From Thermomicrobiaceae bacterium (GTDB taxonomy: Bacteria; Chloroflexota; Chloroflexia; Thermomicrobiales; Thermomicrobiaceae), in assembly GCA_007123655.1 (NCBI GenBank), contig SKKR01000137.1:1-6605 (forward strand): a stretch of 6,605 bases of DNA, read 5' to 3'. Under the pieces are notes generated by a model. The model did no database searches. It saw only the letters and a list, made by a program, of their open reading frames with translations, and was not told the DNA's origin. Below are positions 1-4,604 of this stretch, in pieces. The translations under genes were made by a program, and so were the position numbers. Position 1 is the stretch's first letter. Each line of letters opens with the position of its first letter.

Positions 1-772
1 AACCCGGACTCAGCGAGGTGTAGTCCCGGAATGCCCAGCAGGCGCGGACGACTTCTTCCGGTGCGACAAGCCAGCCAATTCGAAGCCAGGGCAGGCCGAA
101 GCGCTTCGAAAGCGTGCTGACACTGAGACCGCTCTCGCCGAGATCCCGGGCCGGACCGGCCCCCGCCGGTTGACCAGGCAACGTCAGCCAGCGATACGCC
201 TCGTCGCTGAGCACCCAGGCGCCCACCGACTCCGCGACCGCATAGACTCGCGCAAGCTCCTCCTGCGTGAGGATGCTGCCGGTCGGGTTGTGCGGCGAAT
301 TCACAACGATCATGCGCGTTCTGGGCGAAACGAGTTCCTTCAGTATCTCAAGGTCGTATCTGAAGTCATTTTCCGCGGTCAATCGCCACAGTTTGACGTC
401 GCACCCCAGTGCCCCCGGAACACTCGCCAGTTGCTGGTAGCACGGATCGACCACAACGATCTCGTCACCCTGAACCAGCAGTGAATTGAAAAGCAGGAAG
501 TTCGCCTCGATCGCGCCATTAGTGACCAGCACGTTCTCGGGTGTTGTAGCCTCATAGAGATCGGCGATCAGCCGGCGAAGCTCGATCGTTCCACACGCCT
601 CGCTGTACAGAAGAGGCTCCTCGAGTAATCGCTGGATTCGTTCACTCTGTCCGGTACGATCACCCAGTTCCCGAACGCTCATTGGCTGAATGCCCGACTC
701 CGCCAGGTCGTACTCGACCTTCGTCTCATACGTCGTCATCCAACGTTCGAGTTCGAATGGTTCTATGCGCAC
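1..772 (-). CDS. PLP-dependent class I/II aminotransferase, C-terminus cut by the window edge
   Basis: Reading leftward from a GTG at 772, an open frame of 257 codons runs off the left edge. The start follows an AAGGGA Shine-Dalgarno (781-786) with an 8-nt spacer. The translation has fold-type I aminotransferase landmarks in the right order: VTNGAIEANF (83-92), where the PLP-phosphate loop lies; NSPHNPTG (158-165), with Asn162 as the expected contact to the PLP O3'; SDEAY (189-193), with Asp190 and Tyr193; and STLSKRFGLPWLRIGW (219-234), with Lys223 as the likely Schiff-base lysine. The N-terminus (FELERWMTTYETKVEYDLAES) resembles uncharacterised aminotransferases related to capreomycidine synthase VioD, from memory only. 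The substrate cannot be read from the sequence. The family is normally about 360-400 aa, so roughly a third is missing. It starts 22 nt after the udk stop and is probably cotranscribed with leuS-udk. A link to branched-chain amino acids is only suggested by the leucine T-box upstream. Confidence 0.93.
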   Translation of the reverse strand, partial: MRIEPFELERWMTTYETKVEYDLAESGIQPMSVRELGDRTGQSERIQRLLEEPLLYSEACGTIELRRLIADLYEATTPENVLVTNGAIEANFLLFNSLLVQGDEIVVVDPCYQQLASVPGALGCDVKLWRLTAENDFRYDLEILKELVSPRTRMIVVNSPHNPTGSILTQEELARVYAVAESVGAWVLSDEAYRWLTLPGQPAGAGPARDLGESGLSVSTLSKRFGLPWLRIGWLVAPEEVVRACWAFRDYTSLSPG

Positions 773-780
773 GTAGCTGA

Positions 781-786
781 TCCCTT
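781..786 (-). promoter_or_regulatory. Ribosome binding site of the aminotransferase gene
   Basis: AAGGGA lies 8 nt upstream of the GTG start at 772, in the short gap after the udk TAA. It supports the GTG over the internal ATG codons at codons 12 and 31. Confidence 0.6.
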
Positions 787-794
787 CCCTGCCC

Positions 795-1442
795 TTATCC
801 GATGATCGCCCGGATCTGGTTGCTGATCATTTCGATCGCTCGGACATTATGTCCGCCTTCCGGGACAATCACGTCAGCTGTCCGTCGGCTCGGTTCAACG
901 TATTGCAGGTGCATCGGTCGAACCGTCTCCAGATACTGGGAGATAACGGACTCGACTGTCCGCCCCCGTTCATCAACATCGCGCTGCAACCGGCGAATGA
1001 ACCGGATGTCATCGTCCGTCTCAACGAACACGCAGAGCGTCATGCGCTCCCTCAGCGCCGGCTCCGCCAGAACAAGCACGCCTTCAACGATTATCACGTC
1101 CCTGGGTTGTATGGGCAGTGTATCGTCACGCCTTCGGTGCCGGACGAAGTCGTAGATGGGCATTTCGATAGGTTCGCCCGTGATCAACTGGTCCAGATGA
1201 CGCACCAGTAGTTCGGTTTCCAGACTGTCTGGATGATCGAAATTGAGCCGGGATCGCTCTTCCGCAGTCAGATCCGGCCGATCCCGATAATACGCATCGT
1301 GGGAGATCAAGGTGACCCGGTCGGCTCCCAGCGAAGCTTCGATCGCCGCCGTGATCGTCGTCTTTCCGGAGCCGGTGCCACCGGCAACCCCGATCACCGG
1401 ACGGGACCCGGCCGGTTCCAGTCTTCTCGCCGCCGGGTCCAT
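795..1442 (-). CDS. udk: Uridine kinase
   Basis: A 215-aa P-loop kinase that phosphorylates uridine (and usually cytidine) to UMP/CMP in cytoplasmic pyrimidine salvage. Numbered from the chosen start, it shows a Walker A GGTGSGKTT (21-29, Lys27). It has HDAYYRD (48-54), whose Asp49 matches the catalytic Asp of the uridine kinase HD(S/A)YY motif. NFDHPD (67-72), PIYDF (95-99) and the EGVLVLA strand (120-126) follow. The Arg-rich lid runs RRLQRDVDERGRT (150-162). The length fits bacterial Udk (about 210 aa). Start choice: the ATG at 1442 has GGAG (1449-1452) with a 6-nt spacer, whereas the in-frame ATG at 1454 (four codons longer, MERT-) has no purine-rich Shine-Dalgarno. The longer form cannot be excluded. 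The gene begins about 40 nt after the leuS stop with no terminator between them, so it is probably under the leucine T-box. Identity is secure; the exact start is less so. Confidence 0.95.
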   Translation of the reverse strand: MDPAARRLEPAGSRPVIGVAGGTGSGKTTITAAIEASLGADRVTLISHDAYYRDRPDLTAEERSRLNFDHPDSLETELLVRHLDQLITGEPIEMPIYDFVRHRRRDDTLPIQPRDVIIVEGVLVLAEPALRERMTLCVFVETDDDIRFIRRLQRDVDERGRTVESVISQYLETVRPMHLQYVEPSRRTADVIVPEGGHNVRAIEMISNQIRAIIG

Positions 1443-1448
1443 CGTTCG

Positions 1449-1452
1449 CTCC
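1449..1452 (-). promoter_or_regulatory. Ribosome binding site deciding the udk start
   Basis: GGAG sits 6 nt upstream of the ATG at 1442 and overlaps the last base of the upstream in-frame ATG (1452-1454). Upstream of that first ATG I see no Shine-Dalgarno-like sequence, which favours the inner start. Confidence 0.5.
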
Positions 1453-1481
1453 ATTCAGGACAGTCTGCGGCTCGGAGAGCT

Positions 1482-3956
1482 CTAGCCGACGACGATGTTC
1501 AGGATCCGGCCGGGAACGTAGATCACCTTGCGGATTTCTTTGTCGCCGACCGCTTCCCTGACCCGGGCGCTCGCCATCGCCTGCTTCACCACCTCGTCCT
1601 CGGCAGCATCGACCGCCGTGTCGATCCGGTCTCGGACCTTGCCGTTGATCTGTACCGCCATCTCGACCGTGTTCTCCACCACCAGCGCCGGATCATACTC
1701 CGGCCAGGGCTGCTGGTGGATGCTGAACGACTGGCCCAGTCGCTCCCACACCTCTTCGGCCAGATGCGGCGCACTCGGGGCCAGCAACAGCGCCAGCGAC
1801 CGCAGCGCTTCGTTCCAGACCGGGGACGCGGTCGCACCACGTTCGCGCAGCTGATACAGGTCATTCACGTATTCCATCAGCCGGGCAACCATGGTGTTGA
1901 ATTCGAACGCGCCCAGATCGTCTCCGACAACTTTGATCGCCCGGTGCATGCTCTTCTTCAGTTCGGCTTCGACACCGGCGTCCACCTCGCCCGGCCGGAC
2001 ATCAGCCGTCTCATCCGTGATTACCCAGACACGGCGGACAAACCGCTCGATCCCGGCGATCCCGCGCGAGTTCCACGGACCACCCTGATCCCACGGGGCG
2101 ATGAACATCAGATACAAGCGGACGACATCGGCCCCCAGTTCGTTGACCAGTTCGTCCGGGTCGACCACATTGCCGCGACTCTTGGACATCTTCTCGTTGT
2201 CCTCGCCCAGGATAATCCCCTGGTTGTACAGCCGCGTGAAAGGTTCGTCGATGTTCAGCAGGCCGATATCCCGCATCGCCTTCGTGAAAAAGCGAGCGTA
2301 CAGCAGGTGCATCGTGGCATGCTCGATGCCTCCGGTGTACTGATCCACCGGCAGCCACTTTCCGGCCTTATCCGGGTCAACCGGGCCATCCTCAAAATGC
2401 GGGTTCAGGAACCGGTACTGATACCACGAGGAATCCATGAACGTATCCAGTGTGTCCGTCTCCCGGGTTGCCGCCGCACCGCACGACGGGCAAGTCGTGT
2501 TGTAGAAGCTGGAGTGTGTTTTCAGCGGAGATACACCGGTCGGTTCGAACTCGGCGTCCTCAGGCAGCAGGACCGGCAGGTCCTCTTCCGGCACCGGAAC
2601 GGCCCCACACGAGTCACAGTAGATGATCGGGATCGGTGAACCCCAGTAGCGCTGCCGCGAGATCAACCAGTCCCGGAAGCGGTAGTTGATCTCGCCGGAA
2701 CCGATGCCTTCTCGTTCCAGCCACTCGATCACCCTGGCGACAGCCTCTCCGTTCGGGGTCGGCGTCCCGTCGAAGGCTCCAGAGTTCACCATGACTCCTT
2801 CGTCGGGGTACGCCTCGATCATCGTGGTCTCATGAAGATCAGAGCCTTCCGGCCGGATCACGACGCGAATCGGCAACGCGAACTGCTTCGCGAACTCGAA
2901 GTCGCGCTGGTCGTGTGCCGGAACCGCCATGATTGCGCCGGTCCCGTAGCCCATCAGCACATAGTCCGCGATCCAGATCGGCACGCGTTCGTTGTTGACC
3001 GGGTTGACGGCATAGGCCCCGATGAACACGCCGGTTTTCTCGTTCTCGGTCGACATTCGCTGGATCTCGGTCTGGCGACGCGCCCAGCTGACATACTCCT
3101 CAACCTCAGCCCGCTGCTCGTCCGTGGTCAGCTTCTCGACCAGCGGGTGCTCAGGCGCCAGCACCATGAACGTCGCGCCCCAGAGCGTATCGGGGCGTGT
3201 CGTAAAGACTTCGATCGGATCGTCCTGCTCACTCTTGAACACCACACGCGCGCCTTCGGAGCGACCGATCCAGTTCCGCTGCATCGAGACCACCCGCTCG
3301 GGCCAGTCGATCGTGCTGAAGTCCAGCAGTTCATCGGCGTAGTTGGTGATTCTGAAGAACCACTGCGTCAGGTCTCGTTTCGTCACCTGTGCGTGACACC
3401 GCTCGCACTCGCCGTCCACGACCTGCTCGTTCGCCAGCACGGTCTGGCAATTCGGGCACCACCAGACCGGGGCGTTTGCCCGGTATGCTATGTCGTGTTC
3501 CAGAAACTTCAGGAACAGCCACTGATTCCACTTGTAGTAGTCGGGCAGGCAGGTGATGATCTCGCGGTCCCAGTCAAACATCCCCCCCATCGAACGCAAT
3601 TGCACGCGCATTCGTTCGATGTTGGACATCGTCCACTTGTGCGGGTGGACGTTGTGCTTGATCGCGGCGTTTTCGGCAGGAAGTCCGAACGCGTCGAATC
3701 CCATCGGGAACAGGACGTTGTATCCGTTCATTCGCTTGAATCGGGCAGCCGCATCCGACGGAGCCATCGCGTACCAGTGGCCGATGTGCAAATCACCGGA
3801 CGGGTAGGGGTACATCGTCAGGGCGTACCACTTTGGCCGCTCGGATTCATCCGGAGTCGAGTGAAGCGCGGCTTCCTCCCAGGCGCGCTGCCACTTCTCT
3901 TCGACGGTGGTTGCATTGTACGGCCTCGCCCGTACGCGCGTTTCCGATGTCACCAC
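1482..3956 (-). CDS. leuS: Leucyl-tRNA synthetase
   Basis: An 824-aa class Ia synthetase that charges tRNA-Leu with leucine, complete and of normal bacterial length. It contains HIGH (57-60, within MYPYPSGDLHIGH) and KMSKS (589-593) for ATP binding. A zinc-type pair CPNC/CERC lies at 167-170 and 184-187. The CP1 editing domain (about 225-420) has the threonine-rich FTTRPDTLWG (251-260) and AVPAHDQRD (344-352), with Asp349 as the conserved editing aspartate. A second Cys pair is at 447-450 and 489-492. MDSSWYQYRF (507-516), EHATMHLLYARFF (545-557), the anticodon-binding helical domain and the C-terminal INGKVRDRI region (770-778) follow. The frame is open upstream to 4139, but that part translates the tRNA and T-box. 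The GTG at 3956 follows AGGAGG with 6 nt, and a second GTG at 3953 has 9 nt, so either may be used. It is the first protein gene of the operon and is controlled by the leader upstream. Confidence 0.98.
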   Translation of the reverse strand: MVTSETRVRARPYNATTVEEKWQRAWEEAALHSTPDESERPKWYALTMYPYPSGDLHIGHWYAMAPSDAAARFKRMNGYNVLFPMGFDAFGLPAENAAIKHNVHPHKWTMSNIERMRVQLRSMGGMFDWDREIITCLPDYYKWNQWLFLKFLEHDIAYRANAPVWWCPNCQTVLANEQVVDGECERCHAQVTKRDLTQWFFRITNYADELLDFSTIDWPERVVSMQRNWIGRSEGARVVFKSEQDDPIEVFTTRPDTLWGATFMVLAPEHPLVEKLTTDEQRAEVEEYVSWARRQTEIQRMSTENEKTGVFIGAYAVNPVNNERVPIWIADYVLMGYGTGAIMAVPAHDQRDFEFAKQFALPIRVVIRPEGSDLHETTMIEAYPDEGVMVNSGAFDGTPTPNGEAVARVIEWLEREGIGSGEINYRFRDWLISRQRYWGSPIPIIYCDSCGAVPVPEEDLPVLLPEDAEFEPTGVSPLKTHSSFYNTTCPSCGAAATRETDTLDTFMDSSWYQYRFLNPHFEDGPVDPDKAGKWLPVDQYTGGIEHATMHLLYARFFTKAMRDIGLLNIDEPFTRLYNQGIILGEDNEKMSKSRGNVVDPDELVNELGADVVRLYLMFIAPWDQGGPWNSRGIAGIERFVRRVWVITDETADVRPGEVDAGVEAELKKSMHRAIKVVGDDLGAFEFNTMVARLMEYVNDLYQLRERGATASPVWNEALRSLALLLAPSAPHLAEEVWERLGQSFSIHQQPWPEYDPALVVENTVEMAVQINGKVRDRIDTAVDAAEDEVVKQAMASARVREAVGDKEIRKVIYVPGRILNIVVG

Positions 3957-3962
3957 GGTGAT

Positions 3963-3968
3963 CCTCCT
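3963..3968 (-). promoter_or_regulatory. leuS ribosome binding site (AGGAGG)
   Basis: A perfect AGGAGG lies 6 nt before GTG 3956 and 9 nt before GTG 3953. It fixes the leuS start far downstream of the open frame's upstream limit, after the T-box terminator. Confidence 0.85.
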
Positions 3969-4029
3969 GCCGTAAAGCGCGTGTTCGCCTGCCTGACGCC
4001 TGAACGAGATTCGCGTGTTCCGAAAATAG

Positions 4030-4063
4030 AAAAAGCCCTTCATCCCCTGCAGGGACGAAAGGC
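4030..4063 (-). terminator. T-box regulated intrinsic terminator
   Basis: A 12-bp hairpin has its 5' arm at 4052-4063 (GCCTTTCGTCCC), a 5-nt loop at 4047-4051 and its 3' arm at 4035-4046 (GGGATGAAGGGC, with two G-U pairs). It is followed by TTTTT (4030-4034) and a further TTTT (4023-4026). Its 5' arm shares the CGTCCC segment with the antiterminator, so the two folds exclude each other. It would also end the transcript of the tRNA-Ala upstream. Confidence 0.92.
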
Positions 4064-4083
4064 CGGTTCCGCGGTACCACCCT
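4051..4083 (-). promoter_or_regulatory. T-box antiterminator
   Basis: Helix A1 is AGGG (4080-4083) with CCCT (4051-4054). The bulge TGGTACC (4073-4079) carries the UGGU that reads the tRNA 3' end. Helix A2 is GCGGAA (4067-4072) with TTTCGT (4055-4060), including G-U pairs. This is the canonical T-box antiterminator layout, and formation removes the 5' arm of the terminator. Confidence 0.92.
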
Positions 4084-4087
4084 GGTT

Positions 4088-4188
4088 GGTAGACAGAACG
4101 AAGTGGAGCTGAGGGGACTCGAACCCCTGACCCCAACACTGCCAGTGTTGTGCTCTCCCAACTGAGCTACAGCCCCGTGGTGTCTACC
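4088..4188 (-). repeat. 8-bp inverted repeat bracketing the tRNA-Ala (likely helix in the Stem III position)
   Basis: On the minus strand GGTAGACA (4181-4188) is perfectly complementary to TGTCTACC (4088-4095). The 5' spacer to the tRNA is 4 nt (CCAC) and the 3' spacer is 8 nt (CTTCGTTC). The helix would close under the tRNA acceptor stem and end 4 nt before antiterminator helix A1, where a T-box normally has Stem III. Whether it is a former Stem III opened by the insertion, a processing clamp, or chance cannot be told from one sequence. Confidence 0.75.
4104..4176 (-). tRNA. tRNA-Ala (anticodon GGC), embedded in the leuS T-box leader
   Basis: The 73 nt fold into a perfect cloverleaf. The acceptor stem is GGGGCTG/CAGCTCC, with the G3-U70 wobble that is the alanine identity element. 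The D stem is GCTC/GAGC, the anticodon stem CAACA/TGTTG with loop CTGGCAG (anticodon GGC, reading GCC/GCU), the variable loop GGGTC, and the T arm AGGGG-TTCGAGT-CCCCT. The discriminator is A73. CCA is not encoded, since CTTC follows, so it must be added by nucleotidyltransferase after 3' trimming. It has no promoter of its own that I can see. The leuS promoter lies about 200 nt upstream and the T-box terminator about 40 nt downstream, so it should be cut out of the leuS leader by RNase P and a 3' nuclease. The gene shows no sign of decay. The position inside a T-box is the odd point. Confidence 0.97.
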
Positions 4189-4199
4189 CACTCTTGAAC

Positions 4200-4220
4200 C
4201 CGGTAACGGTGGTCAACCGG
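4200..4220 (-). promoter_or_regulatory. Hairpin between Stem I and the tRNA (possible Stem II element)
   Basis: CCGGT (4216-4220) pairs with ACCGG (4200-4204) around an 11-nt loop. With one bulged G it can be extended by GAG/TTC. It occupies the place of T-box Stem II, but I do not see clear Stem II/IIA-B consensus motifs, so the assignment is tentative. Confidence 0.4.
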
Positions 4221-4245
4221 CTCTGGTTTGCGCTGGCTCACCGGA

Positions 4246-4340
4246 GCGGCTCCCGGGTGAGTTCGGTTCCTGTCGCCATTGCCTCGCACCGACCGGCAAC
4301 TCTCTGAAAAGCGGAACCTACTACTCCCGCTCGTCGCCAC
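4246..4340 (-). promoter_or_regulatory. T-box Stem I with CUC leucine specifier
   Basis: The base is GTGGC (4336-4340) with GCCGC (4246-4250). A kink-turn-like internal loop is formed by GACGAG (4330-4335) and GGA (4251-4253). CGGG (4326-4329) pairs with CCCG (4254-4257). The specifier loop is AGTAGTA (4319-4325) opposite GAACTCA (4258-4264), with CTC at 4259-4261. Above it GGTTCC (4313-4318) pairs with GGAACC (4265-4270). The CAGAGAG bulge is at 4300-4306, and TTGCC (4295-4299) pairs with GGCAA (4279-4283) around a loop containing GGTG (4287-4290). Each element matches the T-box Stem I consensus as I know it. Confidence 0.93.
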
Positions 4341-4354
4341 TGCAACATCAACTG

Positions 4355-4378
4355 TCTGGCACGGTGTTACCGTCCAGA
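4355..4378 (-). promoter_or_regulatory. 5'-terminal hairpin of the leuS leader
   Basis: TCTGG-ACGGT (4369-4378), loop AAC and ACCGT-G-CCAGA (4355-4365) form a 10-bp stem with a single bulged G. It begins at the predicted transcription start. It is not part of the standard T-box and may protect the RNA 5' end. Confidence 0.6.
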
Positions 4379-4384
4379 ACATGG

Positions 4385-4413
4385 ATATTAGCACAGGCTC
4401 CGTCACCCGTCAA
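4385..4413 (-). promoter_or_regulatory. sigma70-type promoter of the tRNA-Ala/leuS/udk/aminotransferase unit
   Basis: A -35 TTGACG (4408-4413), an exact 17-bp spacer and a -10 TAATAT (4385-4390) preceded by TGC (extended -10) are present. The predicted start is about 4378, just ahead of the 5' hairpin and Stem I. It is a strong consensus match, as expected for a unit that makes both a tRNA and a synthetase. Confidence 0.88.
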
Positions 4414-4542
4414 TCGAACAATCCCGCCGGTGTAGAAGGACACCGGGGCGCGAGATGGGCGCCAATCCGGGCGGGTTAACAACGTTTGTTTCCCGTGCGG
4501 ACTGCAATGTTCCGGTGACCGGTGTTATCCGATCGGTTACCA

Positions 4543-4571
4543 TTGACAACGGAACCGCCACCTCCATCTGC
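4543..4571 (+). promoter_or_regulatory. Weak candidate promoter for the nfeD-like gene
   Basis: TTGACA (4543-4548) is a perfect -35 hexamer on the right strand, about 60 nt before the chosen ATG. The hexamer at 17-bp spacing (4566-4571, ATCTGC) and its neighbours match the -10 consensus poorly, so only the -35 element supports this. Confidence 0.25.
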
Positions 4572-4588
4572 TGCGATGGATTCACGCT

Positions 4589-4594
4589 GGAAGG
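4589..4594 (+). promoter_or_regulatory. Probable ribosome binding site of the nfeD-like gene
   Basis: GGAAGG lies 10 nt before the ATG at 4605 and supports this start over the ATG at 4455. The spacing is slightly long. Confidence 0.45.
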
Positions 4595-4604
4595 CCGGGG
4601 CAAC

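Larger units (their letters stand above)
4030..4378 (-). promoter_or_regulatory. Leucine-specific T-box riboswitch leader of leuS, interrupted by a tRNA gene
   Basis: Read on the minus strand, this has all the diagnostic parts of a transcriptional T-box. These are Stem I with an AGUA-type loop strand and GAACUCA specifier strand, an AGAGAG bulge, a GGUG-containing apical loop, the core AGGGTGGTACCGCGG (4069-4083) and a terminator ending in a T-run. The specifier CTC (4259-4261) followed by A is a leucine codon, matching the downstream leuS. The UGGU bulge (4076-4079) would pair with the ACCA end of uncharged tRNA, and its last U fits discriminator A73, as in tRNA-Leu. Expected behaviour: uncharged tRNA-Leu stabilises the antiterminator and leuS is transcribed; charged tRNA lets the terminator form. 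The leader is unusually long (about 420 nt to the start codon) because a tRNA-Ala gene lies between Stem I and the antiterminator. Confidence 0.95.
4414..4604. other. Divergent intergenic region between the leuS promoter and the nfeD-like gene
   Basis: No gene is supported here. An in-frame ATG at 4455 would extend the NfeD-like protein by 50 residues, but that stretch looks non-coding. Visible are an 8-bp palindrome CCGATCGG (4529-4536) and a perfect -35-like TTGACA (4543-4548) without a good -10. The plus-strand promoter probably lies here but is not identified with confidence. Confidence 0.5.

Noticed and set aside
170..484. Plus-strand 104-codon open frame
   Set aside because: It is antisense to the aminotransferase, whose PLP-binding motifs are clear. 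No independent support.
1233..2639. Long plus-strand open frame of 468 codons antisense to leuS and udk
   Set aside because: It lies opposite clear leuS coding sequence with all synthetase motifs. The Arg/Asp/His-rich composition is that of an antisense shadow in GC-rich DNA, and no domain is recognisable.
2832..4112. Plus-strand open frame of 426 codons across leuS, its leader and part of the tRNA
   Set aside because: It is antisense to leuS and runs through non-coding T-box and tRNA sequence. It has no recognisable motif, so it is a shadow frame.
3957..4139. N-terminal extension of leuS (61 extra codons from an ATG at 4139)
   Set aside because: The extra codons translate part of the tRNA and the T-box terminator. 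AGGAGG at 3963-3968 marks the GTG at 3956 (or 3953) as the true start.
4104..4176. The tRNA as an integration site (attachment site) of a mobile element
   Set aside because: No integrase, no direct repeat of the tRNA 3' end and no foreign genes are nearby. The flanking sequence is the T-box leader.
4529..4536. CCGATCGG palindrome as an operator
   Set aside because: Only 8 bp, and the flanks are not symmetrical enough. In GC-rich DNA this is expected by chance.
4455..4604. 50-codon N-terminal extension of the NfeD-like protein from the ATG at 4455
   Set aside because: The extension does not look like coding sequence and would place the signal/anchor segment at residue 68. The ATG at 4605 has a better-placed ribosome site and puts the hydrophobic segment near the N-terminus.
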